A stretch of 64,000 bases of DNA. Source: Paludibacter sp. (GTDB taxonomy: Bacteria > Bacteroidota > Bacteroidia > Bacteroidales > Paludibacteraceae). Positions 9,095 to 17,825 of this stretch are shown piece by piece. How positions within the stretch are numbered: position 1 is the first letter of the stretch; the number at the start of each line of letters is the position of its first letter. The notes below the pieces were generated by a model, which did no database searches, had not been told where the DNA came from, and was given only the letters and a program-made list of their open reading frames with translations. Position numbers and translations under genes: made by a program. The stretch is from positions 275,586 to 339,585 of the forward strand of contig JAFLKK010000019.1 in NCBI GenBank assembly GCA_019163375.1. The letters are read 5' to 3'.

Positions 9095-10591
9095 ATGAAG
9101 AAAAGACTTTTAATTGCTAACAGAAGCGAGATTGCGATTCGCATCATTCGCTCGGCTCATAAATTGGGCATGTTAGCTGTGGTTTTTCAAAGTGATAAAG
9201 AGCCTGATGCTCTTTATTTGAAATATGCCGACGAAATTATTCCGGCCAGAGATGCCACTACCGAAAAACCTATTTTTTTGGATGCTGAGCGCATTGTAAA
9301 TCTGGCTTTGGAACATAATATTGATTTAATCCATCCCGGTTATGGCTTTTTGTCCGAAAATCCAGATTTCGCTGCACTTTGCACCGAGAATGGTATCAAT
9401 TTTATCGGACCATCCGCTACCTTAATTCGCGAGATGGGACTGAAAACAGTTGCTAAAAGCATGGCTATCGAAGCGGGCTTACCCTTGGTTCCCGGTAGCG
9501 ATGGTGCTATAAATGATGCTGAAGCAGCAAAAGTGTATGCCGAAAAAATTGGCTACCCTGTATTGCTAAAGGCTTCGGCCGGAGGTGGTGGACGCGGTAT
9601 GCGTATCGTTGAAAAACCCGAAACAATAGAGCGACATTTTAAATCGGCATCCGACGAGGCGTTGGCTGCGTTCGATAATGGCGATATGTTTATTGAAAAA
9701 TACCTTCAGAACCCAAAGCATATTGAGTTTCAGATTTTGGGTGATAAACATGGCAATGTGATTCACCTCGGCGAGCGTGAATGTTCGTTGCAACGCAAGC
9801 ACCAAAAATTACTCGAAGAAGCCCCTTCGGCCAGTCTTACTCCCGAAATGAGGAAAGATATGGGCGACATGGCGGTTCGATTCGCCAAAAAGATTGGTTA
9901 TTTCTCTGCTGGTACTATTGAGTATATTCTGGACGAAGATGGTTCGTTCTATTTTATGGAAATGAACACCCGTATTCAGGTGGAGCACCCTGTTACCGAG
10001 ATGGTTTCGGGCGTGGATTTGGTGGATTGGCAGATAAGGATTGCACTGGGCGAAGTGTTGACATTGAAACAAGAAGATATCAAACTGAATGGTTGGGCTA
10101 TCGAATGCCGTGTAAATACGGAGGATCCACAAAACCGTTTCAGTCCGCAAACCGGCTTTATCGACAAAATTCATTTTCCACACAGCAACGATATTCGTAT
10201 CGAGAGTGGTGTGCAGAGCGGTTCGGTGGTAACACCTTATTTCGACTCTATGATTGCCAAGATCATCGTGCATGGCAGCAATCGTCAGGAAACAATTGAG
10301 AAAACGTTGGCTGCATTGTACGAATTCAGTTTAATTGGTTTAAAAACCACCGTCCCATTTTGCCGTGCGGTATTACAACACCCGGAATTTGTGGATGCAA
10401 CCTATACCACGCGTTGGGTAGATCAGGTGTATACACCCGAGATGCTCGAAAATGCGGATGATGAAATGATAGGTGCATTGGCTGCTACGATTATGTATGC
10501 TTCGGAATACCTTCAATTATCTTCCGACCTGCCTTCTTATAAAAACGACTCGTTGAATGTTTGGGTATTAAACAAACGACTTAATTATTGA
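9095..10591 (+). CDS. accC: Biotin carboxylase subunit of acyl-CoA carboxylase
   Basis: ATP-grasp biotin carboxylase (498 aa) that carboxylates carrier-bound biotin with ATP and bicarbonate. Visible motifs: start RLLIANRSEIAIRIIRSA, glycine-rich ATP loop GGGGRGMRIV (about residues 162-171), HIEFQILGD (near 211), ECSLQRKHQK (near 228) and MEMNTRIQVEH (near 289). It lacks the biotinyl domain, which is supplied by the next gene only 3 bases downstream. It may serve the propionyl-CoA enzyme of this operon, acetyl-CoA carboxylase, or both. Confidence 0.9.
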   Translation: MKKRLLIANRSEIAIRIIRSAHKLGMLAVVFQSDKEPDALYLKYADEIIPARDATTEKPIFLDAERIVNLALEHNIDLIHPGYGFLSENPDFAALCTENGINFIGPSATLIREMGLKTVAKSMAIEAGLPLVPGSDGAINDAEAAKVYAEKIGYPVLLKASAGGGGRGMRIVEKPETIERHFKSASDEALAAFDNGDMFIEKYLQNPKHIEFQILGDKHGNVIHLGERECSLQRKHQKLLEEAPSASLTPEMRKDMGDMAVRFAKKIGYFSAGTIEYILDEDGSFYFMEMNTRIQVEHPVTEMVSGVDLVDWQIRIALGEVLTLKQEDIKLNGWAIECRVNTEDPQNRFSPQTGFIDKIHFPHSNDIRIESGVQSGSVVTPYFDSMIAKIIVHGSNRQETIEKTLAALYEFSLIGLKTTVPFCRAVLQHPEFVDATYTTRWVDQVYTPEMLENADDEMIGALAATIMYASEYLQLSSDLPSYKNDSLNVWVLNKRLNY

Positions 10592-10594
10592 TAC

Positions 10595-11143
10595 ATGGGA
10601 ACTTCATATATTTATAAACGTGATGCTTCACGATTGTTTATTGCGTTGCGCGATAATGGTAAACGCTATAAAATTTATATTCCAAAAGAATCGGAACCGG
10701 TAATTGACGGCGAGGAATACGACATTGATTTTGTGGAACAAGAAGATTTTCACTATGCATTCGATTGGAAAGGCAAACGCTTTCATTGCGAACTCGTGTC
10801 GCGCGATCAAAACAAGGCGGTGGTAAAAGTGAATGGGGTGGAGTATAAATTCAGTCTCGAATCACTTTTCTCATACATTCGTCATGGAATGATTGGCAAA
10901 GATGATAAATCGATAGATGAGAACAATATCACTTCACCCATGCCGGGCAAGATTGTGGATATATTCTTAGCCGAAGGCGATTTGGTGAACGAAGGTGAAC
11001 CTATTCTGAGTCTTGAAGCCATGAAAATGCAAAATGAAATTACGGCTACCTGTAATGGCGTTATCCGCAAAATTCATGTGGTACAAGGTCAATCGGTAAT
11101 GAAAGATGATTTGATGGTGGAAGTTACTTCGATAGACGTTTAA
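10595..11143 (+). CDS. Biotin carboxyl carrier protein
   Basis: Biotin/lipoyl-attachment protein (182 aa). The biotinyl site is the Lys in LEAMKMQNE, near residue 144. The preceding TSPMPGKIVDIFLAEGD and following GQSVMKDDLMVEV form the typical hammerhead fold. The N-terminal about 100 residues are a beta-rich part that in longer carboxylases (BT domain) holds the subunits together. It ends the three-gene carboxylase operon. Confidence 0.88.
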   Translation: MGTSYIYKRDASRLFIALRDNGKRYKIYIPKESEPVIDGEEYDIDFVEQEDFHYAFDWKGKRFHCELVSRDQNKAVVKVNGVEYKFSLESLFSYIRHGMIGKDDKSIDENNITSPMPGKIVDIFLAEGDLVNEGEPILSLEAMKMQNEITATCNGVIRKIHVVQGQSVMKDDLMVEVTSIDV

Positions 11144-11197
11144 TCTGCGGCTGGACGATAATAGCTACTGAATAAAAATAATTATTCAATATTTGTG

Positions 11198-11230
11198 TGC
11201 GAGTTAACTTCTTATTGGAGTTAACTCGCA
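11198..11230 (+). terminator. Hairpin after the carboxylase operon
   Basis: Perfect 12-bp stem (11198-11209 and 11219-11230) with a 9-base loop, 55 bases after the carrier-protein stop. The following sequence is A/T-rich but without a clean T run, so termination is likely but not certain. Confidence 0.55.
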
Positions 11231-11257
11231 ACTATTTATTAATTATCGATGCAAAGT

Positions 11258-11288
11258 TTTGAATCGATTGTTTTTTTATCTACTTTTG
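11258..11288 (+). promoter_or_regulatory. Promoter of the purine permease gene
   Basis: TTTG at 11258-11261, 19 bases, then TACTTTTG at 11281-11288. Both boxes and the spacing match the Bacteroidota consensus exactly; the best promoter in the window. The leader would be about 45 nt. Confidence 0.75.
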
Positions 11289-11340
11289 AAACCTCAAAAA
11301 TGGAAATTTATAAACTTATTATTCATCTTAAATAACTTCT

Positions 11341-12711
11341 ATGCTAGAAAAGCTCTTCAAATTAAAAGAAAACCGAACGAATGTTCGTACCGAAATTATT
11401 GCAGGTATAACCACGTTTATGACTATGGCTTATATCCTGTTTCTTAACCCAAGTATTCTTAGCGCGACAGGTATGGATACCAACGCGGTATTCTTTGCTA
11501 CAGCCATTTCGGCAGGTTTTGTAACTATTGCTATGGGTTTGGTTGCTAATTTTCCAATTGCATTGGCACCGGGTATGGGACTTAATGCCCTTTTTGCAAC
11601 GGTGGCTTTGGCTGGAGTTGGTATGCCTTGGCGGGTAGCATTAGGTGCTGTGTTTATTTCAGGACTTATCTTTATTTTGCTTACCGTGACTAAAATTCGT
11701 CAGATTTTGGTGGTTGCGGTTCCACATTCCTTGAAAAAATCGATTACTGTAGGTATTGGGTTGTTTATAACCATTATCGGATTTAAATTGTCAGAAATTA
11801 TGGTGGTTACTGCCAATGTTATTCCTCCAACTTTAGCTACATTGAATAAGGCTGTTGGCCCTACTGTTCTAAAATCTTTCGAATGGAACATTGGTATGGG
11901 AAGTTTCTCGAATCATTCCATGGTGCTTTGTTTGATTGGATTGGGAATTACCGCTATTCTTATGGCTATGCGTGTAAAAGGATCTTTGCTTATTGGTATC
12001 GTGTCTGCAACGCTTATCGGTATTCCAATGGGTGTTACTATCATACCCGAAAACTTTAGAGTATTCAGTTTGCCTGATTTGAGCAAACTGGCAGTTGGTG
12101 AATTGGATATCAGAGGTGCTTTAAATATGGGGCTATGGACAGTTGTATTTACCTTTACTTTTGTTGAGTTGTTTGATACTTTTGGAACTTTGGTGGGTAC
12201 AGCCGAAAAGGCGGGATTTGTTGACAAAGAAGGCAATTCTCCGAGAATTGGAAAGGCTATGTTGGTGGATGCATTTGGAGTTTCATTCGGAGCCTTGATG
12301 GGTACAAGTACCATAACAGCTTATGTTGAAAGTGCGGCCGGAATCGGCGAAGGTGGACGCACCGGTTTAACAGCAGTTACTACAGGTCTTTTATTCTTAT
12401 TGGCTCTGGTACTTGCTCCTTTGGCATTGATTATCCCGAGTGCAGCAACTGCTCCCGCATTGATTATCGTAGGTGTATTAATGGTCTCTGCCGTCTTGGA
12501 TATTGACTTTAATGACTTTACTGAAGGTTTTCCTGCATTTATTACCTTTATCCTTATGCCACTGACTTACAGTATTGCTAATGGTATTTGTGGTGGTATT
12601 GTTGCGTATACAATCTTAAAAGTAGTAACCGGTAAAGGCAAACAAATACATTGGATGATGTATCTGCTATTTGTTTTGGTAGTTGCCCGCTACATTTTCC
12701 TTGCAGAATAA
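11341..12711 (+). CDS. NCS2-type (AzgA/GhxP-like) purine permease
   Basis: Membrane permease (456 aa, about 12 hydrophobic segments) of the AzgA-like branch of the NCS2/NAT family, which imports adenine, guanine or hypoxanthine with protons. Signatures: EIIAGITTFMTMAYILFLNP at the start, NFPIALAPGMGLNALF near residue 75, FVELFDTFGTLVGTAEKAG near 280 and DAFGVSFGALMGTST near 316. It is a single-gene unit with a consensus promoter and a strong terminator. The exact base cannot be read from sequence. Confidence 0.87.
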   Translation: MLEKLFKLKENRTNVRTEIIAGITTFMTMAYILFLNPSILSATGMDTNAVFFATAISAGFVTIAMGLVANFPIALAPGMGLNALFATVALAGVGMPWRVALGAVFISGLIFILLTVTKIRQILVVAVPHSLKKSITVGIGLFITIIGFKLSEIMVVTANVIPPTLATLNKAVGPTVLKSFEWNIGMGSFSNHSMVLCLIGLGITAILMAMRVKGSLLIGIVSATLIGIPMGVTIIPENFRVFSLPDLSKLAVGELDIRGALNMGLWTVVFTFTFVELFDTFGTLVGTAEKAGFVDKEGNSPRIGKAMLVDAFGVSFGALMGTSTITAYVESAAGIGEGGRTGLTAVTTGLLFLLALVLAPLALIIPSAATAPALIIVGVLMVSAVLDIDFNDFTEGFPAFITFILMPLTYSIANGICGGIVAYTILKVVTGKGKQIHWMMYLLFVLVVARYIFLAE

Positions 12712-12732
12712 ATTTATTCTTTCAACAATATG

Positions 12733-12768
12733 AAAACCGTTTTCCATTATGGGAGGCGGTTTTTTTTT
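12733..12768 (+). terminator. Terminator of the purine permease gene
   Basis: 13-bp stem with a few G-T wobbles (12733-12745 and 12751-12763), 5-base loop, then a run of T to 12768. Confidence 0.75.
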
Positions 12769-12793
12769 GATTTCTGTTTCAGAAATCTTAATT

Positions 12794-12828
12794 TTTGCTT
12801 ATCAGACGAAACAAAAATAGTATCTTTG
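12794..12828 (+). promoter_or_regulatory. Promoter of the metallophosphoesterase gene
   Basis: TTTG (12794-12797) and TATCTTTG (12821-12828), 23 bases apart. The TTG inside the upstream box could be misread as a start codon at 12795. Transcription should begin near 12835, so that start is excluded. Confidence 0.65.
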
Positions 12829-12860
12829 CACGTCCAAAAAAACTAAAACTACGGCTTTAT

Positions 12861-13673
12861 ATGTACAAGAATTATTTCAGGTTCATAGCATTGTTTGTTT
12901 TGCTTCTGCTATTCCCTTATGGCCTATTTTCTGCTTCGTCGTTTAAGTTTGCTTTCTTCACGGATATACATATTTCGCAAACCAGCAAGGAGCCTGCCGA
13001 AGATCTTCAAAAGGCAGTAGATGAGGTCAATCGTTTTAAAGATTTGGATTTTGTAATTGTTTCGGGCGATATTACTCAAAAAGGTGATTCCAACTCACTC
13101 ACCGAAGCGAAACGAATTCTTCAACAGCTAACCATTCCCTTTTACATTGTAGCCGGCAATCACGATTTTAATTGGTTGACGACTGGTCCTTCCCTTTTTA
13201 AAAATATTTTTGGTAACGATAAATTTTCATTTATACACAAAGGATATAAATTCATCGGCTTTACCACCACCCCTCAGAACAATCAGGGGAATGGCTATAT
13301 AATGAAGCAAGATGTGGATTGGATGGCGTCGGAATTGAAAAGAACAGGTACACGGATGCCGGTTTTTGTTGTTACTCACTACCCACTACTAACCGGTGAT
13401 GTGGATAACTGGAAAGATATGACCAATCTACTCAAGAAGTTTAATATTCAATCTATGTTGGGAGGACATTATCACCGCAATACGTTTTTGAATTATGATG
13501 GTATTCCCGGCATCATTCATCGCTCTACCCTGCGAGGAAAGCAAGCGGTGGGTGGCTATTCCATTTTATGTGTTGCCGATACGCTAACGGTTAGCGAAAA
13601 AGTAATCGGGCAAGAGGAACAGGAATGGCTTAAACTACCATTGAACAAAAAGAAAATTAAACAAAAAAAATAA
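12861..13673 (+). CDS. Secreted or membrane-anchored calcineurin-like metallophosphoesterase
   Basis: Metallophosphoesterase (270 aa from the ATG at 12861). After an N-terminal hydrophobic signal segment (about residues 7-24) come the family blocks FFTDIHIS (D-x-H), VSGDITQKG (GD), VAGNHDF (GNHD), VTHYP and GGHYHRN (GHxH), which bind two metal ions. The protein is thus likely active in the periplasm or on the envelope. The target phosphoester is unknown. The start was chosen because the promoter lies between it and the alternative TTG. Confidence 0.8.
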   Translation: MYKNYFRFIALFVLLLLFPYGLFSASSFKFAFFTDIHISQTSKEPAEDLQKAVDEVNRFKDLDFVIVSGDITQKGDSNSLTEAKRILQQLTIPFYIVAGNHDFNWLTTGPSLFKNIFGNDKFSFIHKGYKFIGFTTTPQNNQGNGYIMKQDVDWMASELKRTGTRMPVFVVTHYPLLTGDVDNWKDMTNLLKKFNIQSMLGGHYHRNTFLNYDGIPGIIHRSTLRGKQAVGGYSILCVADTLTVSEKVIGQEEQEWLKLPLNKKKIKQKK

Positions 13674-13691
13674 TATTTAAAACAAGGAGTT

Positions 13692-14390
13692 ATGGATAAC
13701 TTTTATGAAATTTCGAAAGAACAAGAGATTGCCGAAACCAAACGTTTCTTTGTAAGGGTGTATGGCTGGATGTCAATGGCTTTGATTATAACCGGGCTGA
13801 TGGCATTTAAAACGGCAAATTCACCTGAGCTTATTGAGTTTATATTCGGACAACGGTTTGTGTTTTTCGGTTTAATGATTGCCGAATTGTTGCTCGTGGG
13901 TTTCTTGTCAGGTGCTATTCATAAAATGTCGGCCATGACTGCCACCATTATTTTTTGTCTTTACTCCATTCTGAACGGATTGACTCTTTCGTGCATCTTT
14001 TTTGTGTTTACTGCCGATTCCATAGCGTCGGTGTTTTTTATTACTGCCGGAACCTTTGCTGCAATGAGTGCCTACGGTTTTTTTACGAAGAAAGACCTCA
14101 CCAAAATGGGAAATATCCTTTTTATGGCTTTGATAGGGTTGATAATTGCTTCGTTGGTAAATATGTTCCTCAAGAGTGAAATGCTTTACTGGATTTCGTC
14201 GTACGTGGGCGTGCTGATATTTGTCGGGCTGATTGCTTACGATACGCAAAAGCTGAAAAAACTAAATGTAATAGGCAATGAAGGTACAGATGATGATAGA
14301 AAAGAAGCTATTATCGGGGCATTGACCTTGTATCTTGATTTTATAAATTTATTTCTTTATCTGTTAAGAATTTTTGGAAAACGAAGATAG
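13692..14390 (+). CDS. Bax inhibitor-1 family (YccA/YbhL-like) membrane protein
   Basis: Polytopic membrane protein (232 aa, seven hydrophobic segments) of the Bax inhibitor-1/TMBIM family. The family region ISSYVGVLIFVGLIAYDTQKL (about residues 170-190) and the C-terminal LTLYLDFINLFLYLLRIFG are clear. Bacterial members are proposed pH-gated cation leak channels or regulators of membrane proteolysis; the role here is unknown. An AAGGAG ribosome site ends 2 bases before the ATG, rare in this window. Only 18 bases separate it from the phosphoesterase, so the two form an operon. Confidence 0.85.
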   Translation: MDNFYEISKEQEIAETKRFFVRVYGWMSMALIITGLMAFKTANSPELIEFIFGQRFVFFGLMIAELLLVGFLSGAIHKMSAMTATIIFCLYSILNGLTLSCIFFVFTADSIASVFFITAGTFAAMSAYGFFTKKDLTKMGNILFMALIGLIIASLVNMFLKSEMLYWISSYVGVLIFVGLIAYDTQKLKKLNVIGNEGTDDDRKEAIIGALTLYLDFINLFLYLLRIFGKRR

Positions 14391-14402
14391 TATTTTAATT
14401 TT

Positions 14403-14451
14403 CAATTATCAGTGAACAGTAATTTCTCAATGATAACTGATAGCTACTAAC
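14403..14451. repeat. Degenerate 7-bp tandem array upstream of murF-alr
   Basis: Seven consecutive 7-base units (caattat, cagtgaa, cagtaat, ttctcaa, tgataac, tgatagc, tactaac) fill the gap between the BI-1 gene and murF-alr and end 10 bases before the ATG. Confidence 0.5.
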
Positions 14452-14461
14452 AAAATAAACA

Positions 14462-16921
14462 ATGAAACTAACTAAAATAGCCCGGTTGATAGGTGCGAGC
14501 GAGAACAAAATACCTACTATTGAAATTAATTGGCTATTGACAGACAGTCGCTCTTTATCTTTTCCTACAGAAAGTTTGTTTTTTGCCATTCGCACTTTAC
14601 GCAACAACGGTCATAACTATATTTTGGAGTTGTACCAGCAAAATCTTCGCTATTTTGTGGTCAGTGAAATGCAACCGGAATATGAAAACCTGCCCGATGC
14701 GGTATTTCTGGTTGTAAAAGATACTTTGCTGGCTTTGCAAACCCTTGCCGCTACTCATAGGGCTTCGTTCCACATTCCGGTGATTGGCATCACAGGTAGC
14801 AATGGTAAAACGGTGGTGAAAGAATGGCTCTACCAGCTTTTGCACACCGACTATCGCATTACCCGTTCACCACGCAGTTATAATTCGCAGATCGGCGTTC
14901 CGCTTTCGGTTTGGGCGATGAATGAAAACACGCAATTGGGTATTTTTGAAGCCGGTATTTCGGAAATGCACGAGATGGAACACCTGCAACCGATTATTCA
15001 ACCAACGATTGGAATTTTTACTAATTTGGGTGAAGCGCATCAGGAGAATTTTACCGGCCTGAAACAGAAATGTGAGGAAAAACTTCAACTGTTTAAAGAT
15101 GCGGAAGTGCTTATTTATTGTTCCGACAGTAAATTAGTGGAAATATCCATCGCGCAATCGGGCTTCAGGGGCAAGCTGTTTGCATGGGGAAAAAGTGATA
15201 AAGCGCAGGTACAGGTTTTGAAACTAGAAAAAACGGTCAGTGCCACTCAAGCTCTGTTGAAATACGGAAGTGCTGATATCAGTATCGCTATTCCATTTAC
15301 CGACGCAGCATCCATCGAAAATGCCCTTCAATGTGTGGTGGTGATGCTTTATTTGGGTGTGAAAGCAGATGAAATAGCCAAACGTATTTTGTTGTTGGAG
15401 TCGGTTGCTATGCGACTGGAAGTAAAAGAAGGTGTACGCGATTGCCTGATCATAAACGATAGTTACAACTCCGATTTAAATTCGTTGAGCATCGCGCTCG
15501 ATTTTTTAAATCAACAGGCTACAGCCAAGAATCTATCGAAGACGCTCATACTTTCGGATATTCTGCAAACCGGACAAACACCCGATGAGCTTTACAAAAC
15601 CGTGGCGGAACTGGTGAAAAATAAAAACGTTCAGCGCATTATCGGCATTGGTTCAGAAATTGGGAAACAGGCTGATAAGTTTGATGCTATCAATACCGTT
15701 TTCTTTGAACATACCGACGACTTTTTAAAATCAGCATCACTGCGTGATTTTCAAAAAGAAATTATACTTTTAAAAGGTTCGCGTTCTTTCCATTTCGAAG
15801 ATATATCGGAGAAACTGGAATTGGTAACCCACGAAACGACCTTGGAGGTAAACCTCAATGCGTTGGTGGATAACCTGAACTATTTCCGTTCCAAGCTTCG
15901 TCACGAAACAAAAATGATGTGTATGGTCAAAGCGTTTGCCTACGGAAGCGGTGCTGTGGAAGTGGCTCGCACGCTGCAACACCATCGATGCGATTATCTG
16001 GCCGTTGCGGTAGCGGATGAAGGAGCAGAGTTGCGTCGCGAGGGTATTCGTATTCCTATTGTGGTTATGAATCCGGAGAAAGGCAGCTTTGGAATGATTT
16101 TCGACAATAAACTGGAACCTGAGATTTACAGTTTTCGCTTGCTCGATGCTTTTATTGCTTCGGCCGAGAAACTGGGATTGACGGATTATCCGATTCATGT
16201 AAAGATTGATAGCGGTATGCATCGTCTTGGTTTTGAACCGCAGGATATGGAGCAATTACTTGCACGACTGAAAGGGCAAAACCAGGTGAAAGTGCGCTCG
16301 GTATTCTCTCATTTGTCGGGTTCCGATGATGCTAAATTTGATGATTTTACAAAACAGCAGATAGCTGCATTCACCGCTTGTGCCGATCAACTATCGGCTA
16401 CATTCTCGCACCACATTATGCGCCATATCCTCAATTCGGCAGGCATTGAACGCTTTCCCGAATATCAGTTCGATATGGTACGCCTGGGCATCGGACACTA
16501 TGGTATCAGCTCATTGCCCGAAGTAAATCTAAAACAAGTATGTGCTTTGAAAACGGTTATTCTACAGATTAAAACGGTAAAAGCGGGCGAAACGGTCGGC
16601 TATAGTCGCAAGGGAATTGTAAATGCCGATAAACGCATTGCTATTATCCCCATTGGTTACGCCGATGGCTTTGACCGCAAGCTTGGAAATGGAGTGGGTG
16701 AGGTACTCGTCAACGGACAACGCGCCAAGGTAATTGGTAATGTATGTATGGACTTAGCCATGATTGATGTTACGACCCTGGAAGCCAAAGAAGGTGATAT
16801 GGTGGAAATTTTCGGTGATAACCTCACTGTTTCCGAAGTAGCCGGATGGTTGAAAACCATTTCGTATGAAGTGCTTACAAGCGTTTCGAGACGGGTAAAG
16901 AGGGTGTATTTTCAGGAGTAA
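14462..16921 (+). CDS. murF-alr: Bifunctional MurF ligase / alanine racemase
   Basis: Fusion protein (819 aa). The N-terminal half is UDP-MurNAc-tripeptide:D-Ala-D-Ala ligase, with the P-loop GITGSNGKTVVKEW near residue 110 and the Mur-ligase AGISEMHEME near 160. The C-terminal half (from about residue 460) is PLP-dependent alanine racemase: the lysine lies in MVKAFAYGSGA (near 488) and the catalytic tyrosine in VGYSRKG (near 712). One chain therefore makes D-Ala and adds D-Ala-D-Ala to the peptidoglycan precursor. This fusion is the normal form in Bacteroidota. Both active sites look intact. Confidence 0.93.
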   Translation: MKLTKIARLIGASENKIPTIEINWLLTDSRSLSFPTESLFFAIRTLRNNGHNYILELYQQNLRYFVVSEMQPEYENLPDAVFLVVKDTLLALQTLAATHRASFHIPVIGITGSNGKTVVKEWLYQLLHTDYRITRSPRSYNSQIGVPLSVWAMNENTQLGIFEAGISEMHEMEHLQPIIQPTIGIFTNLGEAHQENFTGLKQKCEEKLQLFKDAEVLIYCSDSKLVEISIAQSGFRGKLFAWGKSDKAQVQVLKLEKTVSATQALLKYGSADISIAIPFTDAASIENALQCVVVMLYLGVKADEIAKRILLLESVAMRLEVKEGVRDCLIINDSYNSDLNSLSIALDFLNQQATAKNLSKTLILSDILQTGQTPDELYKTVAELVKNKNVQRIIGIGSEIGKQADKFDAINTVFFEHTDDFLKSASLRDFQKEIILLKGSRSFHFEDISEKLELVTHETTLEVNLNALVDNLNYFRSKLRHETKMMCMVKAFAYGSGAVEVARTLQHHRCDYLAVAVADEGAELRREGIRIPIVVMNPEKGSFGMIFDNKLEPEIYSFRLLDAFIASAEKLGLTDYPIHVKIDSGMHRLGFEPQDMEQLLARLKGQNQVKVRSVFSHLSGSDDAKFDDFTKQQIAAFTACADQLSATFSHHIMRHILNSAGIERFPEYQFDMVRLGIGHYGISSLPEVNLKQVCALKTVILQIKTVKAGETVGYSRKGIVNADKRIAIIPIGYADGFDRKLGNGVGEVLVNGQRAKVIGNVCMDLAMIDVTTLEAKEGDMVEIFGDNLTVSEVAGWLKTISYEVLTSVSRRVKRVYFQE

Positions 16922-16925
16922 GCAA

Positions 16926-16960
16926 GACGAAAGACAAAAGACAAAAGACAAAAGACAAAA
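16926..16960. repeat. Tandem heptamer gacaaaa
   Basis: Four perfect copies of gacaaaa (16933-16960), preceded by one degenerate copy, gacgaaa (16926-16932), begin 5 bases after the murF-alr stop. This is the cleanest heptamer array in the window. Confidence 0.9.
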
Positions 16961-17042
16961 GAAGAGCTTATTAAGTGAATGCAATTTATTAATTCACTAG
17001 CTTATCAACTCATTATCACATCATCATATCATCACATCAACT

Positions 17043-17792
17043 ATGGTTTTAGCGCTTATATACAATCCCGATACTGCACAAACACTACTCAAAAGTGCTG
17101 CAACGCTGGCTACTCAACTCGCAAAAGAGTTCGGGGTGTTGAGCCTTGTGGATAGCGCTGAACAGATAGCTAGCAGAGAGAAGGAGTTGAAGGAGCTATT
17201 GCCGAAAACAACGATTTGGGTACGAGATTCCAAAACTACTCAACTCGAAGCCGTTTGCGAGGAGCTGGACGCTTCGTTTTTGTTTATTCAGCTTTCTGAT
17301 GCAAGCTCTATTCGCAGCCATTTGAAAGCTTGTCGCGATTTGCGGATTCCGTATATTTTGTTCAAAGATGCATTTGCTGAAATGGATTTGACAAAAGTAA
17401 TCCTGCCGATTGGCTTTTTGGAAGAAGAACTCGAAAAAGCACAGTTTGCCGCCGCTTTCGGTCGGTTTTGCGGCTCGGAGATAAAGATGCTATTGGCCAA
17501 CGATTATGGCTCGAAAGCGGCTACCAACGCTGAAAGAATGCAAAGTTTATTTGATAAGTTTGATTTTAAATACACATTAGAGAAAGCTACCAAAGACAGT
17601 TTTAAAGTAGAAAAAGAGGCTGTTCAGGTGGCAGAAGTCCTGCATGCCGGAATGATTATCGTTTCCGCTTCGCGTGATTATGGTTTGGACGATATTCTTT
17701 TTGGCCCGAAGGAATACCATGTGCTGAAAAAGGCGGCTATCCCTGTTTTACTGGTCAATCCGCGTGGCGATTTGTACGCTTTGTGCGATTGA
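17043..17792 (+). CDS. Universal stress protein-like protein
   Basis: A 249-aa cytoplasmic protein that looks like two tandem, diverged UspA-type domains. The second half ends in ILFGPKEYHVLKKAAIPVLLVNP, resembling the C-terminal strand of UspA folds, and there is no membrane segment. The usual ATP-binding GxxGxxxxS stretch is not conserved (IFGP-like remnant only). It lies 33 bases before a K+ channel gene, a frequent pairing of USP domains with ion transport. Function is inferred from fold resemblance. Confidence 0.6.
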   Translation: MVLALIYNPDTAQTLLKSAATLATQLAKEFGVLSLVDSAEQIASREKELKELLPKTTIWVRDSKTTQLEAVCEELDASFLFIQLSDASSIRSHLKACRDLRIPYILFKDAFAEMDLTKVILPIGFLEEELEKAQFAAAFGRFCGSEIKMLLANDYGSKAATNAERMQSLFDKFDFKYTLEKATKDSFKVEKEAVQVAEVLHAGMIIVSASRDYGLDDILFGPKEYHVLKKAAIPVLLVNPRGDLYALCD

Positions 17793-17825
17793 TATGAAAT
17801 GAAACTATTTATCTAAAAGAATACT

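Noticed and set aside
9809..10273. 154-aa reading frame antisense to the biotin carboxylase gene
   Set aside because: Shadow of a well-conserved gene; His-rich composition without any recognisable domain.
12795..12860. Longer metallophosphoesterase reading frame starting at a TTG
   Set aside because: The TTG is part of the -33 box and lies upstream of the expected transcription start; the ATG at 12861 gives a proper signal peptide.
15770..16255. 161-aa reading frame antisense to murF-alr
   Set aside because: Lies over the MurF-Alr junction and racemase domain in the opposite strand; no domain, no start signals.
16926..16960. Possible CRISPR array
   Set aside because: The units are 7 bases and contiguous, with no spacers; no cas gene is present.
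17001..17042. Heptad array before the USP-like gene
   Set aside because: The catcat/atcaca sequence is low-complexity but does not keep a clear 7-base register, so it was not counted.
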